Source: CAYSLC01 sp964431545 (GTDB lineage: Bacteria > Desulfobacterota > Desulfobacteria > Desulfobacterales > JAABSP01). Taken from it: 20,713 nt of DNA. This document shows positions 7,949-14,538 of this stretch, one piece after another; position 1 is the stretch's first letter; every line of letters begins with the position of its first letter. Where the stretch lies: the NCBI GenBank assembly GCA_964431545.1, contig CAYSLC010000085.1, positions 1 to 20,713 on the forward strand, read 5' to 3'. The position numbers and the translations under genes are program-made. Below the pieces are notes generated by a model, which was given only the letters and a program-made list of their open reading frames with translations, was not told the origin of the DNA and searched no databases.

Positions 7949-9064
7949 ATGAAGGGATGTGAAACAGACGCCACAGAGAACGGCACACCCGTATTGAGAC
8001 TCCAGGATCTTGTGGTTGAATTCCGGCTCCCAAAGGCGGGAAGGGTTCAAGCGGTCTCCGGGATCACCTTCCAGATTTCAAGGGGCGAGACGGTGGGACT
8101 GGTAGGGGAATCCGGCTGCGGAAAATCCTCCCTGGCCGGAGCGATCATGCAGCTTCCGCCACCGAACTCCGGGACGGTTCTCCTGGACGGCGAGAACCTG
8201 ACCCGGATGGACGGAAAACGCCTCCGAAATCTTAGACCGAAGTTTCAGATCATCTTTCAGGACGCCGTTTCCGCTCTCAATCCGAGCCGGAAGATCGGTC
8301 ATGCCATCGCGATGCCGCTGCGGGTGGGGAGAGGATCCCGATCCGAGGAACCAGAGCGCGTGCGTGAAATGATGGTCCAGGTCGGACTCGACCCCTTGCT
8401 TTACCACCGTAAACCGTTCGAGATGTCCGGAGGGCAATGTCAACGGGTTCAGATCGCTCGGGCTCTGATCACACAACCCCGTCTACTGGTGTGCGACGAA
8501 CCGGTATCCTCGCTGGACCTCTCCATCCAAGCGCAGATCCTCAATCTCCTGGAAGAACTGCGGCGAAGATACCGACTGACGATGCTGTTCATCTCCCATG
8601 ACCTCGCCGTGGTCAAGAACGTCAGCGACCGGGTTGCGGTCATGTACCTCGGAAAGATCTGCGAGATCGGGCCATCCGAAGCCCTGTACCGCTCCCCGGC
8701 CCATCCCTACACGGAAGCGCTGCTCGGCGCGGTTCCCTTAATCGAGTCGGTGGGAAAGGCGCCCACAACCACTTTGGAACCGCGGGAAAGACCCTCGCCC
8801 CTCCGCCCGCCCACCGGATGCCGGTTTCGGCTCCGCTGTCCCGGGGCGATTTGCCGGTGCGCGAGCGAGGAACCGGAAATGGTCGATCTCGGGGGTGGGC
8901 GGCAGGCGGCGTGCCACCGCCTATGGGGCGGGTCAACGCCTTTGCCGGCGTCATCGACGGCCGGATCGCGCCGCCGTTCCCGATCGATGCCGCCGTTGCG
9001 TCATGAAGGTGGAGGAGGGAGGAGAACGGGGCGGGACACGTCTGTGGTAAGCCGTTTTTCGTAG
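7949..9064 (+). CDS. ABC transporter ATP-binding protein, DppF/OppF/NikE type
   Basis: The second ATPase of the importer, 371 residues from ATG 7949. Walker A is GESGCGKS (53-60), the signature is MSGGQCQR (159-166), Walker B ends CDEP (182-185), and the switch histidine is H217. The C-terminal extension has the family cysteines (GCRFRLRC...C...C...AACH). About 45 further residues follow, rich in Gly, Arg and Ser, which is longer than is usual for this subunit and looks unstructured. A GTG at 7916 is in frame, but its GAGGAA is only two bases away, whereas GAGAAGGA (7931-7938) is well placed for 7949. It closes the transporter block; non-coding DNA follows. Confidence 0.93.
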   Translation: MKGCETDATENGTPVLRLQDLVVEFRLPKAGRVQAVSGITFQISRGETVGLVGESGCGKSSLAGAIMQLPPPNSGTVLLDGENLTRMDGKRLRNLRPKFQIIFQDAVSALNPSRKIGHAIAMPLRVGRGSRSEEPERVREMMVQVGLDPLLYHRKPFEMSGGQCQRVQIARALITQPRLLVCDEPVSSLDLSIQAQILNLLEELRRRYRLTMLFISHDLAVVKNVSDRVAVMYLGKICEIGPSEALYRSPAHPYTEALLGAVPLIESVGKAPTTTLEPRERPSPLRPPTGCRFRLRCPGAICRCASEEPEMVDLGGGRQAACHRLWGGSTPLPASSTAGSRRRSRSMPPLRHEGGGGRRTGRDTSVVSRFS

Positions 9065-9088
9065 CCGATTGGCGGGTATTTGACGGGA

Positions 9089-9133
9089 TAGGCGGTCTTC
9101 GATCGCCTACCGACGGGGTGTTTTCCTCACCCC
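9089..9133 (+). terminator. Tandem hairpins after the transporter operon
   Basis: Two adjacent stem-loops: a 6-bp stem TAGGCG/CGCCTA with a 9-base loop (9094-ish centre, 9089-9109), then GGGGTG/CACCCC with loop TTTTCCT (9115-9133). Neither is followed by a T-run, so intrinsic termination is uncertain. The position just after the last gene of the operon fits transcript-end protection or termination. Confidence 0.35.
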
Positions 9134-9171
9134 AGAGGGGGTACAGTAACCATTCTCTCCCAGATCTGGGT

Positions 9172-9200
9172 TCTCCCTCCTCTTTACCATACAGTATAAT
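9172..9200 (+). promoter_or_regulatory. Possible promoter with perfect TATAAT -10
   Basis: TATAAT lies at 9195-9200. The -35 region at the right distance (about 9172-9177, TCTCCC) is poor, so an activator would be needed. It could drive the DUF4838 gene, whose start is about 180 bases downstream. Confidence 0.3.
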
Positions 9201-9377
9201 GCCATCCATGGTGGAAAGTCAAATCGACATTTTCAACGACATTCTCATCAGGGGGGAAACCCGCCGAAAAAGACATGGAAAATCGAATCCGTTGTGGTAT
9301 GGAAGGGAAAAGGTCGATGCCGAGCAATGAAGATTTCGACCCCCATCGAGAACCCCCCAATCCGGGAGAGCTTCCCC

Positions 9378-9764
9378 ATGATACGATGTCATCTCCTCCA
9401 TTTGATCCTGATGGCCGGCGTGGCCACCACCCTGGGCGCCTCCTCCTGCGACATGGCCCTCGTCCGGGAGGGTGATCCGGTGGCGGTGGTGGTCCTCTCG
9501 GACGACAAGACGATCCCGGCGGCCCAGCGGAAGGCGGAGCAGCGGGCCGCCGACGTGATTGTCGACTGGGTGGAGAAGATCACCGACGCCCGACTCAAGA
9601 TCACCCGGACCGTTCCGGCGGTCCGGCCCGCCATCTTCGTGGGAAGGGCCGCCCTGGACCAGGGCCTCTCCCTTACCGACATAGAGAGCCCCGGCAGCGA
9701 GGGGCTCAAGGTCGTCGTCGACGGCCAGCGGGCCCTGATCGCCGGCCAGAACCCCACCAGCACG
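9378..9764 (+). CDS. DUF4838-type carbohydrate-related protein, N-terminal part (runs into assembly gap)
   Basis: The first 129 residues of an exported protein. ATG 9378 is chosen because GGGAGAG (9364-9370) sits seven bases upstream and the hydrophobic segment HLLHLILMAGVATTLGASS starts directly; the cysteine right after it could be lipidated, though the lipobox is weak. Longer starts at 9327 and 9294 lack a good ribosome-binding site. The mature part has VAVVVLSDDKTIPAAQRKAE, a helix with AADVIVDWVEKITDARLKIT, then AIFVGRAALDQG and a strand pair ending LIAGQNPTS. This is the beta-alpha-beta domain related to the N-terminus of GH67 alpha-glucuronidases that precedes DUF4838 domains. The sequence breaks off at the N-run just where the LYAVYTFLE-type helix would begin. 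Confidence 0.75.
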
Positions 9765-9864
9765 NNNNNNNNNNNNNNNNNNNNNNNNNNNNNNNNNNNN
9801 NNNNNNNNNNNNNNNNNNNNNNNNNNNNNNNNNNNNNNNNNNNNNNNNNNNNNNNNNNNNNNNN
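9765..9864. other. Assembly gap (100 Ns)
   Basis: Exactly 100 Ns, the conventional placeholder for a gap of unknown size. It interrupts the DUF4838 gene. The reading frames on the two sides are not compatible with a true length of 100 (the missing length should be 2 modulo 3 if one gene spans it), so the real gap differs. Confidence 0.98.
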
Positions 9865-9865
9865 T

Positions 9866-10924
9866 TTCTCCAAGCTTTCCATCTGGAAGCACGACATCCC
9901 GTATCTGGCCGAACAAGGGTGCGTGGGGATCAGCCTGGAGACCCTGGCCAACTGGCAGATCTACGGCCCCCACATCTACCTGAGCATCCGCCTGGCCTAC
10001 GACCCGTCGGCGGACGCGGACGCCCTCATGGCCGACTATTTTCACCGGTTCCACGGGCCGGACGCCGGTCCCGTCATGGCCGAGTACTGGGCCGAGGTGG
10101 ACCGGGCCTTCGCCGAACTCGACTGCCATACGGGGAGCTTCCACGCCCTCCACCGGGTCTACACCCCGGAGCGGCTGGCCCGGCTCAAGGAGATCCTCGA
10201 CCGGGCGGCCGCCGCCGTGGAGGGGGACGAGACGTTGTCGGCCCGGTTGGCGATGGTCCGGGAGGGCCTCCGGAACGCCCAAGACTACATGGCCCTTCGA
10301 AACGCCCTGAACGGCGGGGAGATCGCCGAGGCCGGAGGGATCTACGACGACCTGCTCGAGCGGAGCCGGGAGAACAACAAGAGCGGCCTCGGAAACCATT
10401 ACACCGTCCACTACCTGAAGCGGTTCCTGGGCATGCCGGTGGAAGCGGCCGTCAAATGGATCATGCCCCCCAACCGTCTTTTGGGGGTCCTGCCGGACAA
10501 ATGGAAGCTCGCCTACGAGGAGGAGGCGGACGGCGCAGCCGAAGGGTATCCCCTCCCCGAATACGACGACGCCGGATGGGCCGAGGTCTCCACCTTCGCC
10601 GATCCCCTCAACTGCCAGGGGTTCCCGGACCGGCTCGGGATGATGTGGTACCGGACGACCTTCACGGCCCCCGCCTCGCCGGATCCGTTGAAGCTCCTCT
10701 TTACGGAGGTGGACGGCCGGTACGACGTCTACCTCAACGGCCGGGAGGTGGAAAAGGGGCTCCCCAGGCGGAGTCCCATGGAGGTGGACATCTCCGGGGC
10801 AGTAGTGGAGGGGGAAAACCTGCTGGCGGTCCGGGTGGATCACTCGCAGCTCACCGAACTCGATCTGGGGGGGATCATCCGGCCGGTGCTCCTGATCGCC
10901 GCCCCGGCCGCGGAGGGAAAGTAG
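9866..10924 (+). CDS. DUF4838-type carbohydrate-related protein, C-terminal part with galactose-binding-like domain
   Basis: The last 352 residues of what is most likely the same protein as the fragment ending at the gap. It begins with SIWKHDIPYLAEQGCVGISL and NWQIYGPHIYLSIRLAYDPS, followed by a helical stretch (MADYFHRFHGPDAGPVMAEY) typical of the DUF4838 barrel end. A helical region follows, then from about residue 190 a beta-rich domain with WYRTTFTAP, VDGRYDVYLNGREVEKG and ENLLAVRVDHS. That is the sugar-binding/jelly-roll pattern found in glycosidases of the GH2 type. The family is linked to polysaccharide use, but catalysis is not demonstrated. No carbohydrate gene lies next to it. An internal ATG at 9923 is not the start. 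Confidence 0.75.
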   Translation, partial: FSKLSIWKHDIPYLAEQGCVGISLETLANWQIYGPHIYLSIRLAYDPSADADALMADYFHRFHGPDAGPVMAEYWAEVDRAFAELDCHTGSFHALHRVYTPERLARLKEILDRAAAAVEGDETLSARLAMVREGLRNAQDYMALRNALNGGEIAEAGGIYDDLLERSRENNKSGLGNHYTVHYLKRFLGMPVEAAVKWIMPPNRLLGVLPDKWKLAYEEEADGAAEGYPLPEYDDAGWAEVSTFADPLNCQGFPDRLGMMWYRTTFTAPASPDPLKLLFTEVDGRYDVYLNGREVEKGLPRRSPMEVDISGAVVEGENLLAVRVDHSQLTELDLGGIIRPVLLIAAPAAEGK

Positions 10925-10949
10925 GTCCCCCGTCCCGACGGCGCGGCCT

Positions 10950-10980
10950 CCCCGGCGAAGGTAGGCGATTCCTACCGGGG
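10950..10980 (+). terminator. Hairpin after the DUF4838 gene
   Basis: GGTAGG/CCTACC form a perfect 6-bp stem with loop CGATT (10960-10976), extendable by CCCC (10950-10953) pairing with GGGG (10977-10980) across a bulge. The nearest T-run (TTTTTT from 11003) is over 20 bases away, so it is not a standard intrinsic terminator. Confidence 0.35.
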
Positions 10981-10998
10981 AATCCCGCGGAAAACCCA

Positions 10999-11027
10999 TT
11001 GATTTTTTCCTTTGGATTCCGTATGGC
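10999..11027 (+). promoter_or_regulatory. Possible sigma-70 promoter ahead of the small protein/hsp20/lon block
   Basis: TTGATT (10999-11004) and TATGGC (11022-11027) are separated by exactly 17 bases. The -35 matches four of six and the -10 three of six consensus positions. It lies about 120 bases before the 81-residue gene. No CIRCE element was seen here. Confidence 0.3.
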
Positions 11028-11144
11028 TGTCCGGTGAAGCGGCGCCCCCGCCTTGGGGTGGGGGAAACCGCCGAACCCGGCCCCCTCGCCCATCGGTCCC
11101 CCGTCGGATCGACAGTTAAGGAGATCAACCAAAGGAGATTCCCC

Positions 11145-11390
11145 ATGACCCTCAGCCTGAAGATCCATATCAGCAGAGTGGGCAAGACCGATCCGGAGAC
11201 CAAGATCACCCTCCCCCTGTCCACCTTCGAATACGGCAAAAAGCTGATCCCCAAGCGGACCCTGGAATTCTTGCAGCGGGAGGGAATCGATCTGGCGGAG
11301 ATCACCCAGGGCCTCAACGAACGCCATCCCAAGGGGAGACTGATCGACATCGAGAACACCACCTACAAGGTCTCCCTCTTCCTGGAATAG
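11145..11390 (+). CDS. Small conserved-looking protein of unknown function (81 aa)
   Basis: An 81-residue soluble protein. ATG 11145 is chosen because AAGGAG (11132-11137) lies seven bases upstream; a second AAGGAG sits 14 bases earlier (11118-11123). The frame stays open to 11034, but the extra residues look like translated leader. The sequence has a strand (LSLKIHISR), ITLPLSTFEYGKKLIPKRTL, a helix with FLQREGIDLAEITQGLNE, and a final strand pair LIDIENTTYKVSLFLE. This order resembles the short N-terminal domains (intracellular SHOCT-like/DUF4097-associated) with a lysine-rich PLS...KLIPK stretch and GIDL helix that occur in stress-response proteins, but I am not certain of the match. It sits directly before hsp20 and lon, so a role in proteostasis is plausible. 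Confidence 0.75.
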   Translation: MTLSLKIHISRVGKTDPETKITLPLSTFEYGKKLIPKRTLEFLQREGIDLAEITQGLNERHPKGRLIDIENTTYKVSLFLE

Positions 11391-11399
11391 GGCTTTCCC

Positions 11400-11416
11400 G
11401 GCGGCGGGCCGCCGCC
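11400..11416 (+). terminator. GC-rich hairpin after the 81-residue gene
   Basis: GGCGGC/GCCGCC with a 5-base loop, nine bases past the stop codon. A pyrimidine-rich tract (CCCCCCCTTCC) follows instead of a T-run, so efficient termination is doubtful. Confidence 0.3.
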
Positions 11417-11604
11417 CGTCCCCCCCTTCCTCGGACCGCCGGCGGCACCCCGAGGGCCGCCATCTCCCTGAGAGTTCGATTCAGCGAGCATTTTAAAGCG
11501 GTTAAGGCGGCACACCCTCTTTACAAAACCCTCGGACCATGGTACATGGGATAGATTCGGATAGGGCGAAGATGCGGTTTCCGTCGACCTTTCAGGAGTC
11601 AACA

Positions 11605-12048
11605 ATGGACTATATCAACATACGCTTCGGGGACGAGGACCAACGGGGGTGCCGGTTCGAAAGGACCATGGAGGAGATGTTCCGCTCGGCCAATCCGCTG
11701 TTCCGGCTCTCCGAACGATCATGGAAGCCCCAGATGGACATCTATGAGTCGCCGGACGAGATCTTCATCCTGGGCGAGCTGTCCGGGGTCCGGAAGGAGA
11801 ACCTGGAGATCGAGATCAACAGCAAGGCGGTGAAGATCTCCGGACGGCGGGAGCCGCCCCCCCGGGTGGAGAACGCCACCTACCGCCTGGCCGAGATCCA
11901 GTACGGACGGTTCGAGCGGATCCTCTACCTGCCCAGCGTCGTGGACACGGAGAAGGTGACCGCCGCCCTGGCCGAAGGGTTCCTCACCCTCCGCCTTCCC
12001 AAACGCCCCCGGGACCAGGTCCACCGGGTCAAGGTCACGGAGGCATAG
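11605..12048 (+). CDS. Hsp20/alpha-crystallin family small heat shock protein
   Basis: A 147-residue cytoplasmic ATP-independent chaperone that would hold unfolding proteins in oligomers. ATG 11605 has CAGGAG (11593-11598) six bases upstream, while the in-frame ATG at 11539 lacks a site. After a short N-terminal arm (about 1-45) the alpha-crystallin domain starts at WKPQMDIYESPDEIFILGEL, continues with LEIEINSKAVKISGRR, and ends with the A-x-x-x-G-x-L motif AALAEGFLTLRLPK before a short tail (KVTEA). The conserved YGRFERILYLPSVVD strand is present. It lies 80 bases before lon, and the two probably act together: Hsp20 holds damaged proteins and Lon degrades them. Confidence 0.95.
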   Translation: MDYINIRFGDEDQRGCRFERTMEEMFRSANPLFRLSERSWKPQMDIYESPDEIFILGELSGVRKENLEIEINSKAVKISGRREPPPRVENATYRLAEIQYGRFERILYLPSVVDTEKVTAALAEGFLTLRLPKRPRDQVHRVKVTEA

Positions 12049-12128
12049 CCGCTTGATTCCGCCACGCGCCGCGTCCCCGGCGCCATCCGCCACATCCGCC
12101 GGACATCTTTTTGCCATCGGAGGTACCC

Positions 12129-14477
12129 ATGCCGCAGGATAATCCCAGCACGGAGGTGGAAACGGAGAAGCTCCCGGACACGCTGCCGATTCTGCCCCTC
12201 TTCGACGCCGCGCTCTTTCCCAAGATGGTCCTTCCCCTGGTGGTCATGCAGAAGGACTCGGTCCAGCTGGTGGACGAGGCCATGTCCAAAAACCGGATCA
12301 TCGGCCTGGTCCTGGCCAAGAAGGACGAGGAGAAGGAGGGGATCACCCGGGACGACCTCCACGGGATGGGAACCAGCGCGCTCATCATGAAGATGGCCAA
12401 GAACGAGGAGAACCGGGCCCAGCTCCTGGTCCAGGGGCTCTCCCGGTTTCGCGTCGAGTCGTTCGTCTCCGACAGCCCCTATTTCCGGGCCAAGGTGGAA
12501 CACATCAAGGAGGCCGGGGTCCAGGGGAAAGCGGTCGAGGCCCTCATGGCCAACCTCCTGGCCCAGTTCAACCGCATCGTGGAACTCTCCCCGGCCCTGC
12601 CCCAGGAGATGACCGCCATGGCCAAGTCGATCACCGAACCCGGGGTCCTGGCCGACATGGTCGGCTCCACCATCAACTCCACCCCGCCGGAGAAGCAGCA
12701 GGTCCTGGAGACCCTCGATATCGAGGCCCGCCTCCGGGAGGTGACCCGCCAGGCCGCCTACCAGGTGGAGATCCTCGAGCTGGGCCATAAGATCCAGACC
12801 CAGGTCAAGGGGGACATGGACCAGCGCCAGAAGGAGTACTACCTCCGCCAGCAGCTCAAGGCGATCCAGGAGGAACTGGGGGAAGAGGACGAGACGAGCG
12901 TGGAGGTGGAAGAGTACCGGACCAAGATCGAGGAGAAGGACCTGCCCGAGGAGGCCCGGGCGGAGGCGGAGCGGGAACTCAAGCGCCTCTCCCGGATGCA
13001 CCCATCTTCGTCGGAGTACACGGTGGTCTCCACCTACCTCGACTGGCTCACCTCCCTGCCCTGGAGGGAGTCGACGCCCGACACCCTCGACATCAAGAAG
13101 GCGAGAAAGATCCTGGACGAGGACCATTACGGCCTGGACAAGGCCAAGCGCAGGATCATCGAGTACCTGGCCGTACGGAAGCTCAACCCCGAGTCCAAGG
13201 GGCCGATCCTCTGCTTCGCCGGGCCGCCGGGCACCGGAAAGACCTCCCTGGGCCGCTCCATCGCCCGGGCCCTGGAGCGGAAGTTCGTCCGGATCTCCCT
13301 GGGCGGGGTCCGCGACGAGGCGGAGATCCGGGGGCACCGGCGCACCTACGTGGGAGCCCTTCCGGGCCGGATCATCCAGGGAATCCGCCGGGCCGAGTTC
13401 AACAACCCGGTCTTCATGCTCGACGAGATCGACAAGGTGGGCAGCGATTTCCGGGGGGACCCCTCCTCGGCCCTCCTGGAGGTCCTCGATCCGGAACAGA
13501 ACTACACCTTTTCCGACCACTACCTCGACGTCCCCTTCGATCTGTCCAGGGTGATGTTCATCACCACGGCCAACATCCTCGACACCATCCCCTCGGCCCT
13601 CCGGGACCGCATGGAGGTCCTCGCCCTGCCGGGGTACACCGACGAGGAGAAGATCAAGATCGCCACCCGGTACCTGATTCCCCGGCAGCGCAAGGAGAAC
13701 GGCCTCTCCGCCGACCAGATCTCCTTCACCAAGGGGGCGATCAAGCGGATCATCTCCGACTACACCCGGGAGGCGGGGCTCCGGAACCTGGAGCGGGAGA
13801 TCGCCACCGTCTGCCGGGGGGCCGCCACCAAGATCGCCGAGGGGACCGCCGAGACGGTATCGGTCAAGGCGGTCAACGTCTCCGGCTACCTGGGTCCGGT
13901 GCGCTTCACCTCGGAGATGGCCGAACGGACCGCCACCCCCGGCGTCGCCATCGGCATGGCGTGGACCCAGACCGGCGGCGAGATCCTCTTTGTGGAGGCG
14001 ACCGCCATGAAGGGGGGCAAGCGGATGACCCTCACCGGGCAGCTGGGGGAGGTGATGAAGGAGTCGGCCACCGCCGCCATGAGCTTCGTCCGGGCCAACG
14101 CCAAGCCCCTGGGCATCGCCGAGGATTTCTTCGCCGGCCACGACATCCATATCCACGTGCCGGCCGGGGCGATCCCCAAGGACGGCCCGTCCGCCGGGGT
14201 GACCATGCTCACGGCCCTGGCCTCCCTGCTCACCGGCCGGACGGTCAAGGAGAACCTGGCCATGACCGGGGAGATCACCCTCCGGGGGCAGGTCCTTCCC
14301 GTGGGCGGCATCAAGGAGAAGGTCCTGGCGGCCCACCGGGCCGGCATCACCACGGTGGTTTTGCCGAAACGGAACAAGAAGGACATGGAGGAGATCCCCA
14401 AGAAGATCCAGAAGGAGATCACGTTCCATTTCTCCGACCAGATGATGGATGTACTGAAGCTCGCGCTGGAGAAGTGA
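12129..14477 (+). CDS. lon: ATP-dependent protease Lon
   Basis: A 782-residue cytosolic AAA+ serine protease of normal bacterial length. The N-terminal substrate domain begins LPILPLFDAALFPKMVLPL. A coiled-coil region includes MDQRQKEYYLRQQLKAIQEE. The AAA+ module has Walker A GPPGTGKT (365-372) and Walker B VFMLDEIDKVG. The protease domain has the Ser-Lys dyad S688 in PKDGPSAG and K731 in GGIKEK, 43 residues apart as in E. coli Lon. The start ATG 12129 follows GGAGG (12119-12123) at five bases. All catalytic residues are intact, so it should be active. It follows hsp20 and precedes the rlpA-like gene by 61 bases. Confidence 0.98.
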   Translation: MPQDNPSTEVETEKLPDTLPILPLFDAALFPKMVLPLVVMQKDSVQLVDEAMSKNRIIGLVLAKKDEEKEGITRDDLHGMGTSALIMKMAKNEENRAQLLVQGLSRFRVESFVSDSPYFRAKVEHIKEAGVQGKAVEALMANLLAQFNRIVELSPALPQEMTAMAKSITEPGVLADMVGSTINSTPPEKQQVLETLDIEARLREVTRQAAYQVEILELGHKIQTQVKGDMDQRQKEYYLRQQLKAIQEELGEEDETSVEVEEYRTKIEEKDLPEEARAEAERELKRLSRMHPSSSEYTVVSTYLDWLTSLPWRESTPDTLDIKKARKILDEDHYGLDKAKRRIIEYLAVRKLNPESKGPILCFAGPPGTGKTSLGRSIARALERKFVRISLGGVRDEAEIRGHRRTYVGALPGRIIQGIRRAEFNNPVFMLDEIDKVGSDFRGDPSSALLEVLDPEQNYTFSDHYLDVPFDLSRVMFITTANILDTIPSALRDRMEVLALPGYTDEEKIKIATRYLIPRQRKENGLSADQISFTKGAIKRIISDYTREAGLRNLEREIATVCRGAATKIAEGTAETVSVKAVNVSGYLGPVRFTSEMAERTATPGVAIGMAWTQTGGEILFVEATAMKGGKRMTLTGQLGEVMKESATAAMSFVRANAKPLGIAEDFFAGHDIHIHVPAGAIPKDGPSAGVTMLTALASLLTGRTVKENLAMTGEITLRGQVLPVGGIKEKVLAAHRAGITTVVLPKRNKKDMEEIPKKIQKEITFHFSDQMMDVLKLALEK

Positions 14478-14538
14478 TCCGCCGTTCCATGGCCGGGCCG
14501 CTTCGCAACCTCGATTTTTTCCGGAGGAAGATGATCCC

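Larger units (their letters stand above)
9065..9377. other. 313-base intergenic stretch with hairpins and a possible promoter
   Basis: No convincing gene is present. It holds two hairpins close behind the ATPase gene (TAGGCG/CGCCTA at 9089-9109 and GGGGTG/CACCCC at 9115-9133), a 12-base perfect palindrome CCCAGATCTGGG at 9159-9170, and a TATAAT box at 9195-9200. A 40-codon frame from ATG 9208 to 9330 has no ribosome-binding site and no recognisable product. The stretch separates the transporter block from the DUF4838 gene. Confidence 0.6.

Noticed and set aside
9118..9330. Small + strand frame of up to 70 codons (40 from ATG 9208) behind the TATAAT box
   Set aside because: No ribosome-binding site and no recognisable sequence. 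It ends just inside the possible longer leader of the DUF4838 gene. Mentioned in the intergenic entry only.
9065..9377. Possible scaffold misjoin because gene style changes here
   Set aside because: Codon use shifts around this stretch, but the N-gap is 400 bases later and lies inside one gene whose two halves match each other. Overall GC of the permease genes is also as high as that of the later block, so a misjoin is not needed.
9919..11037. 372-codon + strand frame overlapping the DUF4838 gene
   Set aside because: Its product is Arg/Gly/Pro-rich with no recognisable domain, while the other frame gives a clear family match.
11034..11144. N-terminal extension of the 81-residue protein to GTG 11034
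   Set aside because: The strong ribosome-binding site at 11132-11137 points to ATG 11145, and the extension has Pro/Gly-rich leader-like sequence.
9389..11362. 657-codon - strand frame through the N-run
   Set aside because: It only stays open because the unknown bases cannot contain a stop. It opposes the well-supported DUF4838 gene.
12049..12128. CTTGAT at 12053 as a possible sigma-32 -35 box before lon
   Set aside because: No CCCCAT-type -10 at an acceptable distance (only CCCCGG), so the match is not better than chance.
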